Under the pieces are notes generated by a model that ran no database searches, was not told the origin of the DNA, and saw nothing but the letters and a program-made list of their open reading frames with translations. Shown here one piece after another: positions 34,462 through 45,814 of a stretch of DNA of 64,000 bases. The stretch is from Gyromitra esculenta (Eukaryota; Ascomycota; Pezizomycetes; Pezizales; Discinaceae). The DNA is taken from positions 620,001 through 684,000 of the forward strand of contig JBCAML010000008.1 in NCBI GenBank assembly GCA_038503075.1. The letters are read 5' to 3'. Position numbers and translations under genes: made by a program. Each line of letters starts with the position of its first letter. Position 1 is the stretch's first letter.

Positions 34462-35068
34462 CTATGAGAGTAAAGAGCTATTTTCGAATATAGAATAGTT
34501 ATCTGCTTCCTTGATTAAAGCTCTCGCAGACGCCATTTTCCCACCCACACACGTATCAAGCCATTCTTGTACCAATTGCATCGTCGACTCGATCTCTTCA
34601 TCCGAAAGATCAACTCTTTTGAAGATAGAAGCCTGTGAACACTCTTTGACGAGCTTCACGATCATCGTATATTCGCGCCTTAGCTCCAGTTGTTTCTTCA
34701 GCAAGATCACATGCACAAGCTTCGAATGGAGGAGTTGCACATGCATGCCCAACTCTCTTTCTGGTATTGCACGGGTGAAGGTTTGGTGAGGCGAAGGCGA
34801 GAACATAAACTTTCGACAGGGTCTCCATTCGTTGTCGAGCGAGACTATCAGGCATTCGTACGCTTGTATGAGGATACGGATGGTCTCGTGGGTTTGTTTA
34901 ATCTGACCCCTGCAAATCTGTATCTGCCACTTCGGGATATCTGCGAGAAGGCGACGGCGTGAAAGGTATCTAGTAAATGTTAGAAAACTATAACTAATAC
35001 AATAGATGTCTTGGTGATGTTAGCTACCGTGTCGGGCTCTCAATAAGCTCTGGCCAATGGTTGGTCAT
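34462..35068 (-). CDS. Unrecognised 182-residue protein, two exons
   Basis: Minus-strand exons 35068-35028 and 34969-34462 join in frame. The intron has donor GTAGCT, a textbook CTAAC branch site and TAG acceptor. The product begins MTNHWPELIESPTRYLSRRR, continues with DIPKWQIQICRGQIKQTHET and AYECLIVSLDNEWRPCRKF, and ends with a mostly helical charged region (KKQLELRREYTMIVKLVKE, then LSDEEIESTMQLVQEWLDTC). It looks like a small soluble helical protein without signal or membrane segment. I do not recognise the family. An open frame on the opposite strand (34690-34962) is judged to be its shadow because it has no splice or start support. A longer 5' end is possible. Confidence 0.55.
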
Positions 35069-36496
35069 GATGGTGAGATAGAGCAATGGGTTTTCTAAGG
35101 TGTTGGTTCATAGAGAGGCAGGGTTGGTGATCGATGGCAAATCAAGAAATTTATTTAGCGCGATGGTCACATTGAAATTAAGGCTCAAGCTAGACTGGAT
35201 CACAAGAACACTTCGTGACTAGCTTTTAAACTTTATTTCATACAAAACCACCTATTTCGCCATTTGGGTAATAACTGTGTATGTAAGCAAGTCTTTGGGA
35301 ATTATTCTGATAAGTGAAAGTTGCCCTGCCCGGTATTAATATTACAGCTATCAATAAATATTAAAGTAATCAATAATCAGGTTGTCACTATCTTTTCTGG
35401 GCATCTACCTCGCCGCTTACAATGCTGCTGTGGCGAAATGATGTGGCGTCTTAGAACTGTGGATATTATAATTGGTCGTCCTATAAGTTGGCTCTATGCA
35501 TACCTGAGTAATAATACTACTAACTAGAATAAAAGCTTCAACTTCGAACTCGTGTGGATCCAGAGCATCGCGATGAATAAAGGGTCTAGATGCACATGTG
35601 CTATATTTCTTTCTTTTTTGAGAGAGCTATCGAGGTCCGAATTTAGGTGCATGAGATTCCCCATGGATGTCGAGACAACGAGTTCTGATTTATGATCGAC
35701 GATGAGATCGAAGTCCTCATTCGATGAGTAGACCTGCGCACATGCTCCTGCCTCATATTGTCTAACCCTGTGATCTCAAATTTCCCAGAAAAACACTGAT
35801 GTAGCTGGTAAATATATCTCGGAATTAATAGCTTCTTACTAATATGTTGTGGCGTATCACCGCACTTTCGCCCCCGTTCATATACTCCAAATCGCCGAAT
35901 TCAGCACCAGCTCTCGGACTTAAACAAAAAATACAGAGCTACGTAGAGGATCGAGATTCTCTACATATCGAACTTCTAAGCAACCGTAGTAGAAACCGCT
36001 TGATCGGCCTGTCGCGGATTTAAGCTTGCTCAGCCAGCCCTACAATGAGTTCCGTTAACATGCATCCAATTATCACTGTGTCGTAGTGGTTGCGCTTTGG
36101 GCGTTATTCGGTCGAGAAGGCGGATGAAAATTTTCACTTTAGGGCTCTCGCAATACACACCTTTCTGATCGATGATCAATTTGACAATGATGAGGACTAG
36201 AAATCTTCTACAGGACCAGTGCGGAAGACCGGTCGACCGAGGTACTAGAATCTAATGATAGATGTCTACAATCCTTCCAAGTAGCTGAATTATCGTTTTT
36301 CTGACTACAGGCAAATGGTTCCAACAGCTGCTTAAAATATTTACGTGGCACAGGTATCAGTAAAATACATATCTACACGTAGTTACGTAAAACTCGCCGA
36401 TTCGTAAAACGGAATTTTACGACGCTTAGTATAGATAACTTATAGTATGAAGTCAGGTGGGAGTTATTAAGTTGCGGGATAAAGGTCGAGCCGTAT

Positions 36497-36538
36497 TTAA
36501 ATCACTTGCCCATAAAATTCTATGGGCAAGTGATTTAA
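36497..36538. repeat. Perfect 18-bp stem-loop
   Basis: TTAAATCACTTGCCCATA and its exact reverse complement flank the 6-base loop AAATTC. It is not followed by a T-run and lies far from any gene. Confidence 0.85.
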
Positions 36539-39256
36539 GTAATGTGGTGTGGTTGTGGCGTGGCGTGGCGTGATACTGACTGTATACGTGCGCACGTACG
36601 TAGGGAGTTGACTCAAACTTTTCAGAACACTGCGTGTATGGGATCTTATTCGTCCTAATATACATTTCTTGAGATGTTTAGCTGATGTTATTGGTATTGT
36701 TTCTCGGGTTGAATACGTATATCATACATGTGATTATGCAATATCTGGGAGGCGCTGGCTGGGTTTGGAATTGAGTGGCTACATATATATCATGGGGACG
36801 TTTATTAACAGGTGATACTGAATAAATATATATAGTACAAAAGCTGGAGTTCTCATGATAAAGCAGCGCCTTTAGGGGCTGATCCTATGGGCTAAATCTG
36901 ATGTAGTTACAAATCTTAATTCGGATATCGTTTATTCTTCGGATAGGGCAAGACTCACCTTTGACCTCTCTCACATATGATAGTTTCCGTAATGGTTTCC
37001 CCAAATCCCCAGTTTAGATATTGCCGGAAGTTTTATGGTTCTGAACTTGGAGATATTAATTTAAGTCATTACGCATCACTCGGTAATAATAATGAACTGT
37101 CGTTGGTCAGGAAAAGCCCTTATGACAAAGGTTGTGCGAACCCTATTACCAAAACTACTTTCCCTTTTAGCAGTTAGACTATTAGCTCTAGGATCATTTA
37201 GTGCGACTCGCTGTAAATTCTTTACTCACCGGGCCATTTGATGCAGTTTTCCAGCTAGGCCTTCATTCCAGTATCACTTTTTGTTATGTAGGGGATGCAT
37301 GCGTGAAAGCAGCTAACTAGGATGGAATAAGATAGCGCTGAAAGCTATTCTAGAGTGTTAGATCCTATACTTATGAGTTGATGGAGTGCATACTAGCGTT
37401 GCGGTTTCCAGCATACAACCCACTGGGCGATTTAGTTTTCTGGGGGTTTGTTTAATGCTAACAGTCGCGCTGAAATACAGCGCTTCTGCACGGTATTTGG
37501 TGCCGATAGCGGCAAGAAACCATCACGGCGTTTCAGTTCAGAAGATACCAAATCATTGCCTACAAAAAAATAGCGAGTGACTATTAATGACGCGGATATC
37601 CGAGGAAATAAACGTGGGCATTCTTAAGTGTCAAACCCTAATGTAAAGATGCATCAACCCTACAAGACCCCGGGAAAGGTGCGTTAAGGTAGTCTCAAGC
37701 GGCTCTCCGTTCACTAGAGTGCTTCACCAAGTTTGTTAAGGCCGATTCTAAATTGGCCAGATTGAATTTCAATTCGGGCCGGCGAGAACCAAACTTTTTG
37801 AATTACTCTCGTTTTGACACAGTAAAAGACCAGCAAAGAAAACTATATGCTGTCAAGTCATGAGGTGGGGACTGGCTTTCTTGAGGATGGGATTTTTAGT
37901 TAGAAACTGACTTTTGAAGAATTGGACCTTCTAATCACATAATATCACTCGATTTTTTGCTGCCGTTCGTTAGCCACTTAGATACCGTCGACTCTCCCCA
38001 GACTAGGCCCGATATGGCATCAGGTGTGGCAGATAATGGCTCAAGCCACTATTTAGAGAAACTCTACAAAATCCATAACACTGCACCTTGAGTGTTTACA
38101 GAATTGTGCTATACTTGATCATTATATATCGCACCTTATAGAATTTCAATCCCGGACAGGTTGTTTAGGGATTTGACGGATGTCGCCCACATCACTGAGC
38201 GTGGGATTCCTTTTATCTCGTTCCTATTCGTTTTCTTGGAAATCATTCGTGTTTCTGTTTCTAAAAGTGGTTTGGGAAATCGTAAGTTAGAATCTAAAAA
38301 CCGGAAGTCGTAATCATGACACTAGCGCTTCTCTAGTTGAACCTAACTAGCAATTGATCACGTAGAAAAATCATCTTTTTATTATAGTAAAATTTTCCCC
38401 TAACTTAAACAAAATGGATATATATAAAAATCGTACACGAGTCACTACCTTATATGGGAGACGTGATGCTACTAGGAGCACGACGATAATCATCCTAGAA
38501 AGATATAGTTACTCATGTTGGCCAGATATTCTACGATCCCTAAGTGAGACTGTCAACACGGCTCAAACCCGGATACTCCTTTCTGTTGACTACATGTACT
38601 TAGTAACATAAAGAATTCGCGCCCTCCTCCGGTGTACCTTCGGTGAGTAAGTGTCTTCCGTCCTAAAGCTAATTGGCCTAAGTAAATAGATAGGCCCACA
38701 GATGGATTTAATGAGTGCCATCAATAAAGGGTATTAGAGGCTCGTTGAGGAATCCGTAAATTTATTCGAAATTCACCAGCAACCACAGTTCGTACACGAC
38801 AAGCGCGGACGAGGCGAAATATGGTGCTTGCACCCATAAATGTGTACCAATAAAATTCCATGGTGGAACGCATTTGTGTTACCAGGCATATCCTTTACGA
38901 CTGGGGACACCTTGGGGGGGTTTCGAACTCGCCATTTCGAACCACATCTCCTCCACCAAAAAAAGTATGTTTTCTGAAAAAAGACGCTCTGTTATAGGCT
39001 TATATTTCACTCGCTCTATCATCTGACAGTCTTAGATTTTCCAAATTCCTTTTAGTTGTTGAGTTATTAAACTTGGGTTTGGGGACCAACGTCGCAAGCT
39101 TGTATGGTCAAAATCGAAGGATTCATGCCTGCTACTTGGCATTTTGTGCCTATTTTGTATGTATTAGTAAGCTAAACGAGGGTCACGTCCCCAGCCATAC
39201 CTTGCTTGGGATGCCAAGCCCCTCACCAAATTTTGTAAAGAACTCTTCGAGGTATA

Positions 39257-39418
39257 TACCGTAAAGTTTTGAGCAATCCCCCCGGGGGGATTTCGCGCAA
39301 CCAAGAGGGTGGCGGCACCTATAAGCGAGGCTGAAGGTCCTTTTCACCAATCAGAAATTTCTATCCCACTTGGTTGCGTCAGATCCCCCCGGGGGGGATT
39401 GCTCGAAACTTTACGGTA
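39257..39418. mobile_element. TA-bounded MITE with GC-palindrome arms (CCGTAAAG end)
   Basis: 162 bp. Each arm begins CCGTAAAGTTT, continues (T/C)GAGCAAT, then a C6-7G6 palindrome, then AT(T/C)T and GCGCAACCAAG or GACGCAACCAAG. Arms of about 47 bases are nearly identical, so each arm can itself fold and the whole can form a large cruciform. TA is present at both borders. No coding capacity. Confidence 0.8.
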
Positions 39419-42400
39419 GTACCACCAAAACTGCTCCCAAAGTGAAGCCCTTTCTGATACCCACAGCTTATGGATAGGAATACATAAATTCGCTGTTAAA
39501 ACTCTGAAAGGATAATAGTGAGTTCTACGTATATCTGGTCATGACTTGGGTATTATTTAGAACGTCCCACTTCGCATTTTTCGCAGCTAAAAGTGAAGTT
39601 TTATTTCACCACAACTACTGGTTGAAATGAGCTGTAAAAAGACACAGAGCTTTATTAATATCGCCCCAGGCTATTCATCTTTTTCTGAGTAAATTGGCTG
39701 GCTGTAAGGGTCGGAATATCGCCTTGAAAACGTGATCCACATTTAGGTATATGCGCATCATACTTCTCGAACCGCAAACGACAAGCCCGTAACTATAGTT
39801 CTGTAACAACACTCGTGGCTCTGGCTGTTAGATGTGCGAAAAAAGTCTATTGAAGCTTTCAAAGGGGGGGGTGGATGGTGTGATCAATATTTTCAAGGAT
39901 GTTAGGAATCTTCGTTCGTGTGGAGGAAAGGAGGAGAAGAGAAGGTAGCACCCAAGGCGCGTGTTCAGTATTATGTACTCAAAACCTCCAGCCTCTGTCA
40001 ACTGCGTGCTCATCAACCCATCCCTTTTTTCTCGTAAGCCAAACCGAGTATTAGTAAATCACCGAGCCTATAAACACAAACACCACAGCTATAGTTGTGC
40101 ATTTGGAAGCCTTGACATGGTGTAGTTTATGCAAGTTAAGTTCAAATCAACATCCTTCTAGGATGTTGAGCTCTGGGCTGGATGGTTCAAGTTAAAACTA
40201 GAATTAAGGGTCTACCTAGATCAAAACCGTGGAACTGGATCCGATGTGTGGTCCCAACACATGACGCATAAAGGAAGGCTGAAACCGCATTGATCTTCTG
40301 CATAGGGTTTCTCAACGAGGTATCGATCTCTGTAACCTAGTCGTTGGTGGCAATAATATTTGGAGCATTTGGAGAAGAAACGACGGTGGAGGTGTTTGCT
40401 TTGGATCGTTTGGTGTCTGAAGTGCACTGCGTTTTCGAGGGCAGCAGGTGGCCGTGGGCAGATGTTGAAGATGCTCACATATTATTGAAGATAGTGGATA
40501 TGGTGAGGGGGTTGTTATGTGTATGGTCCGCTTTGAGGATGGTTTCTGGTAAAAACGGGACTGAAGACGGGCGGGGTAGCTGGCTCCGTCTAAGCACTCA
40601 GATATGTTTGGGTGTTGCTCGTTAGGATGCGGGAATCGAGTCTCTCCTTTCATAGATACAACCGAAATGCGATAGAGAAGATTATCGGTTCCAGGAGAAA
40701 CTCTCGTTTACTCGAGGCGTGCGAGAGGATGAGAAACAGTGTTAAATAGAGCACAGATTTACAAATACACCGCCTCTCAACAAAGAGATCCAGAGACACA
40801 CAGGCAAAGAAAAAAAAACAACCAAACATGATTACAAAAGCCACAAAAACAACAATCGAACATCAAGATCACCACTGAGCCGTTAATCGATGAAAAACAG
40901 GATCGAGTGATCATTGGTGATGGGCTAAGTCTGACTCCTGCCTTCATCTTCCAACTTCACACCCTTCCGTAGTGGTGTGACAACATCCTATCTAGCCCGT
41001 TTGTTCATTAGGAATGGAATATGGGAACCCCCGCGGAAGCGCCACGAATAGGTACCGAAACCGAGACGAGCATAAATAGTCACTTGACCCTAAAATGGGG
41101 TTATTCTTGTCTGTGCAAATTTTATGATAAAATGAAATAAACTGTAGGGAATTCAGCGTTTGAGGTAGTGAGGTAGTTAAGCTTCCTTTTCAGCTGTATG
41201 TATTAGTTTCAGAATCAGAGTTATTTTTTCTTCTTTCTTCGTCAGGCTAAGATTTTGTGAGGGCCTGAGGCCTTTAGTCTCATATGCAATCCGTGGCTAG
41301 ACATCCTTGGAGGATCGTACTAGTATCGTATGATTTATTGTTAGCGGGGAATTCGACGAGAGTGGTGAATTTCATTATGGAGGTTTTTGTTTTTGTTTAG
41401 TTTAGAACACTTTCGATATAGAAAGAGGGCCGGTTCACGTTAGTGCTTACTGTCGATCGACGGAACCTTAACAGTGGAGGGCTGCCTGTTAGTCTGTAAC
41501 TATAGTATAGCCGAGATGAAGCATTACGTGCTCCATGCAACGCTAATGCTAAGCACCACACACCAGCGTGTAGTTTTTAGCACGCGGCTGTTGCTTGAGA
41601 GCAGGTTATTTTTTTGAATATAAAATACAAAAGAAAATTATAATAATGATAAGAATAATAGAGAGAGAGAGCTGGAAGGTGAGTTAGAGTAAGTTTGTGA
41701 GTGATGACTGCGTCGAATAGTGATAAATATAAATAAGTAAGTAATCCCATGGCTATCACTCACTCCGAGATATCCCCTCGCAAAGCACGCGTAATTGACG
41801 CAAGGTATGGAAACCGCAGGAAACACGTATGAGCATCAGTCCAGGGACACAGACGTCTTAAGTGTCAATTTCCGAGATCTATTCACCCTCACAGTCGCAG
41901 TCGTAATCGGGGAGGAACTGTCAAATATGTAAAGCCTCTATTTCTGAGCCGCGTACGGATGATGAGGGGTAAAATACGATTGGAGCTGGAAAAATAAATA
42001 GTGGTGAGATTATGGGGCAGGAACAGCAGGTATCAGATTGTCAGAACAGGGTCCTTTTTCTTGTTCGACTGTGCCTCAAGTGGGGTGGTTTTTGCGAGGC
42101 TCTGGGGTGTTTACTTACCCGTTATTTCGATGGGACGTTGTTGGTGAGGAAGTCTCAGGCGATCTTCCACCCTCTGGAAATTGATGGGGCTTGGCGGGGG
42201 CGTTTTCCTCCCCCTGTAATTGATCGGAGCACTTTCCTCCCGCATGTACATTCGAGTAGAGTGGCACCTCACATGGGAGAAATAACATCAGGCTACATCA
42301 GCCCACTTAGTCGAACCATTTTCGCATTTTCGTTCCATCCTTCTCCACCCGTTCCACATCCCGCAGGCAAGCAGAGAAGTGGATTCTATCTTTGTACCGT

Positions 42401-42748
42401 GAGAGAGCGAACAACTCGGCCCTGGTCACTCGCTCACTCCATCACTGATCTTCTCTTCCACCCCCAGTCATTCATCCCTGTCCAGCCATCCATTCGCCTT
42501 GCCCGAAGCCTCCACCCCCTCACCCCTCCACCCCATCCATCCATCCATCCATCCTCCTTCCATCACCCCCCCCCCACTTACATACACCACTTCTCCTACT
42601 TACCCATTCCCACAATCATCAGTCCACTCACCATCTCAGCCTTGCATCATTCAAGCACTACCAAATATACCGTCTCCCTCTCGTCTCCTCACTTTCCCAT
42701 CCCTCCTCCCACTGCTACTCAAAAGACACCACCATATCCTCCGAAGGG

Positions 42749-45700
42749 ATGGATCTAGACTACGATACCTGCGCTCAGTTTCTGGCGAGGTTGGATGCTG
42801 ATCCGAACACCAGCTCCAATAACCCAAGTACAAAGAATAACAACAATAACAACAACATCAGCTCAAGCTCCTCCCATCGCACACTATCTGCTTCGGCTTC
42901 TCCCGTTAACATACTAGACACTTCTTTCACGCTAGATCATCGGCATTCCTCCTCATCCCCCCCTGGCTTGTCGTCTGGCTCTGCTACCTCACACTCTCCA
43001 GAGTCACTTCGTTTTGATTACGACGTTGCCTCGTGGAACCCTAACGACGCTGCTTTCTTCTCTCCCATTGACGATACTGTAGGCATTCTCGCCGCTCAGT
43101 CTTGGGACGCCCTCATGCCCCCGGTAAATCCTCCACAACAACAACAACAGCAACAGCAACAGCAGACAGTGTCGCCATTAAGCGAATATATCAAGATTGA
43201 AGACGGCAACTCTCCTGGCAGCTACTTCAACAATCAACAGGCTACAATCTCCCCGAGCAATTCGCTCCTCGACCCAACTACACAGACCGCGCTGGAGGGT
43301 ACTTACTCATTCGGCAAGGATAATGATTCCTTGTTCGACTTCAACACTTATGGCACCGTGGGCACACAACCGCAGGGGAATGGGAATAGCGACGCTTACT
43401 CAGGTCTTGGGTGGCGGAATCAAAGCCAACAGCGAGATGATTTCAGTGCTATAGGGTGGCAGTCGCCAGCTCCTCAGACTCAACAGCAACAGGTTCAACA
43501 GCCGCAGCAACGGCAGCAGCGGATGTCCCTCTCTCAGGAACGGTCGCCATTGGTCAATAGCTTATCACCTGCTTCATCAACCCATTCCCACCGAACCACA
43601 AGTAGCCCTGAATCCCGCGCTCATGACTCGCATAGTGACGACAACGCTATCCCTCGTCCAAAGAAACGAAAGACTAGCACCGATGAGAATGGTGAAGACG
43701 GTGCTGCACCAACTACCACCAGCGGTGGCCGCAAACAGCAGCCGAAGAAGACCGCACACAACATGATCGAGAAGCGATATCGTACAAACCTAAACGACAA
43801 AATCGCTGCCCTTAGAGACTCTGTCCCCTCGCTGCGTGTCATGGCTGGAACAGCAAAGCTTGGCGAAGATGGGGAGGATGATGAAGACCTAGAAGGGCTG
43901 ACTCCGGCACATAAACTTAATAAAGCCACAGTGTTGGCAAAAGCTACAGAATATATCAGACACCTAGAGAAAAGGACAAAGCGGTTACAGGATGAGAACG
44001 ATCAGCTCAAGAACCGGCTAGCTGCGTTTGAAAAGCTGGCGACGATGGGCCCTATGAACAACATGCAACAGGGTAATGGTCAGCGAGGGGTGGGTGGGGG
44101 ACCAGGTGGTGGGTTGATGAGTAGGTTGATGGTTGGCAGCTTAGCAGGGTTGATGGTTGCGAATGGGCTACAGGAGAATGAAGGTGGTTCACGACAGTTG
44201 TTTGCTATCCCAGTCTCGGGTCTCGATATGTTTGGTATCTCGGGCTCGGCATTGAGCGGTAATCAGATGTTCTGGTTATTTTTCAAGATGATGCTCTTGT
44301 TTTCAGCTGTTGTTTATGTTCTCGTCCCAGGATTCTTTGATTCAAAACCAACCTCGGAGAAGTCTAGGGGCGGCACTTCTGGAAACACTAATCTCTCACC
44401 CGTCCCATCGCTTGCTTCATCAATCGAGATTCGTCGTGCTGCATGGCTTACCGCTGTCCAGTCTGTATGGATTCCGCAGCATTCAATCTTTATGGAACTC
44501 GCTGCGCTAGGATTCAAGGCACTCAAACTCAGTCTTCGGAAGCTTATTGGTTGGCATGGATATGCAATGTTCACTGGCACGACTGAGGAGCACGAACTTG
44601 CCCGTGTCATGGCTTGGACTATTGCTATTGATGCGCAGCTTGCAGGTGGTGATGCTAATATCAACAACTCACGTTTATTGCTCACGTTTTTGGCATCATT
44701 GACCCTCCCCGCGACTCCTAGCCGGCTCATGTTGAACGCTCTACACATCAAGGTTCTTTTCAGGGATCTCGGAGGCCACCTCGAATCTTTCGCTGATCGT
44801 CTAGCCGAGTACTACTGGAACGAGGCTCGTAAGGCACAAGAATCTGCGGAAGTAGCAGAGAGGCTCCCAGAACACCTTGCCCAGTTACTGGAGCTCGACC
44901 AGAGCAACGTCATGGACAACCAAATTATCCAGAAAGCCTACAACCTTGCCTACGATAATAGCACTGGTCACAACTGTGAAGCCCACGACGAAGGCATGGA
45001 TACTGTTGTCGCAGACGAATCCATCCGCTCCCCTCTTGATGCTCTTGCAGCATGGTACTCCTCTCTTACCGTCCAATCCGTTCTCGCAACCTCCCTGAGG
45101 GCCTCAAAGCATCAAAAACACATCAGCTCCGGACTACAGGTGGCGCTGAAGGTCGCACCACCAAATAGTAAAGCTCAGCTCAGAACCCTTGTGGCCAAGG
45201 CAATCTTGGATAGCGATGAAAATGGCAACGATCTCCGCACAGCACTCACGTCGTTTGAGGAAGACCTAGTAGTTCGCGGTGCTAGTTTGCCACGCATTTC
45301 CGTTACCAGTCCTTCTATTGCTGCTACCACAACAACCGACATCCGCATCGCTATCCGCTGTGCGATGGCACTCAACCTCCTCCCTAGTGGATCTTGTGAG
45401 GGTGCTACCCGCCTCTTTAGCGATTTTGACTGGCGCCGACAAACCAACGCATCCTCTTCTTCAGATATCGGGCTTCTCGGTTTCGTCGCTATCTGGAAAA
45501 CCCTTAATGCTTTCGTTGAGAGTGATGACAATTGGGTCAAAGAAGCTGGAGAAAGCGTAGATCGTGTTGCGGCAGTACTGAGGATTTGGATTGGAGATCG
45601 GAAGTTAAGGGGCCCAAGGAGGGCATGGATTGGAAAGAGCGATTGTAATCGGGTTATCGATTTCTGCAATGGGTTGCAGAAGAGGTTGGCAGGGTTGAGT

Positions 45701-45814
45701 GAGGAGGGAGGAAGTGACGATGGGTATGTCAGCGGTGGAGCGGCTGAAAAGAGTAAGAGAGGGGGAGTGAGGGTTAAGTTTGAGGTACCAGAAGTAGCCT
45801 CGGCTATTATTTGA
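42749..45814 (+). CDS. sre1: SREBP-type bHLH transcription factor precursor (Sre1/SrbA homologue)
   Basis: An intronless 1021-residue protein. SREBPs are ER membrane proteins whose N-terminal bHLH-zip part is released to the nucleus when sterol or oxygen is low, to activate ergosterol and hypoxia genes. The N-terminal region is Ser/Gln-rich with a poly-Gln run (about residues 129-141). The bHLH starts near 333 with KKTAHNMIEKRYRTNLNDKI; the Tyr in EKRYR is the SREBP hallmark that allows E-box and SRE binding. The loop is long and acidic as in fungal SREBPs, followed by a leucine zipper (about 395-430). Two membrane segments lie near 455-475 (MVGSLAGLMVANGL) and 507-530 (MFWLFFKMMLLFSAVVYVLV). 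The C-terminal half matches the fungal DUF2014 region. The start gives a typical acidic N-terminus. Confidence 0.96.
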   Translation: MDLDYDTCAQFLARLDADPNTSSNNPSTKNNNNNNNISSSSSHRTLSASASPVNILDTSFTLDHRHSSSSPPGLSSGSATSHSPESLRFDYDVASWNPNDAAFFSPIDDTVGILAAQSWDALMPPVNPPQQQQQQQQQQTVSPLSEYIKIEDGNSPGSYFNNQQATISPSNSLLDPTTQTALEGTYSFGKDNDSLFDFNTYGTVGTQPQGNGNSDAYSGLGWRNQSQQRDDFSAIGWQSPAPQTQQQQVQQPQQRQQRMSLSQERSPLVNSLSPASSTHSHRTTSSPESRAHDSHSDDNAIPRPKKRKTSTDENGEDGAAPTTTSGGRKQQPKKTAHNMIEKRYRTNLNDKIAALRDSVPSLRVMAGTAKLGEDGEDDEDLEGLTPAHKLNKATVLAKATEYIRHLEKRTKRLQDENDQLKNRLAAFEKLATMGPMNNMQQGNGQRGVGGGPGGGLMSRLMVGSLAGLMVANGLQENEGGSRQLFAIPVSGLDMFGISGSALSGNQMFWLFFKMMLLFSAVVYVLVPGFFDSKPTSEKSRGGTSGNTNLSPVPSLASSIEIRRAAWLTAVQSVWIPQHSIFMELAALGFKALKLSLRKLIGWHGYAMFTGTTEEHELARVMAWTIAIDAQLAGGDANINNSRLLLTFLASLTLPATPSRLMLNALHIKVLFRDLGGHLESFADRLAEYYWNEARKAQESAEVAERLPEHLAQLLELDQSNVMDNQIIQKAYNLAYDNSTGHNCEAHDEGMDTVVADESIRSPLDALAAWYSSLTVQSVLATSLRASKHQKHISSGLQVALKVAPPNSKAQLRTLVAKAILDSDENGNDLRTALTSFEEDLVVRGASLPRISVTSPSIAATTTTDIRIAIRCAMALNLLPSGSCEGATRLFSDFDWRRQTNASSSSDIGLLGFVAIWKTLNAFVESDDNWVKEAGESVDRVAAVLRIWIGDRKLRGPRRAWIGKSDCNRVIDFCNGLQKRLAGLSEEGGSDDGYVSGGAAEKSKRGGVRVKFEVPEVASAII

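Larger units (their letters stand above)
35069..42748. other. 7.7-kb gene-poor region upstream of the SREBP gene
   Basis: AT-rich with dense stops from 35.1 to about 41.9 kb; no supportable gene. It contains a perfect hairpin (36497-36538), a short 9-bp-stem hairpin at 40148-40168, and one TA-bounded element (39257-39418). The last 500 bases before 42749 are pyrimidine-rich (CCAT and CCCT tracts) and probably form the promoter and leader of the SREBP gene. A long frame at 42012-42758 there is a by-product of that bias. Confidence 0.5.

Noticed and set aside
34690..34962. Plus-strand frame of 91 codons opposite the unrecognised gene
   Set aside because: The minus-strand model has a canonical intron with branch site, an ATG and a continuous longer product; the plus frame has no splice context.
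35930..35975. Short near-palindrome around a CTACGTAGAGGATCGAGATTC-like segment as another mobile element
   Set aside because: Only about 28 bases long, with no spacer and no clear TA-bounded body; left out of the element count.
42012..42758. 248-codon frame overlapping the start of the SREBP gene
   Set aside because: Composition follows the CT-rich leader (Pro/Ser/His runs) and the frame differs from the SREBP frame; no domain.
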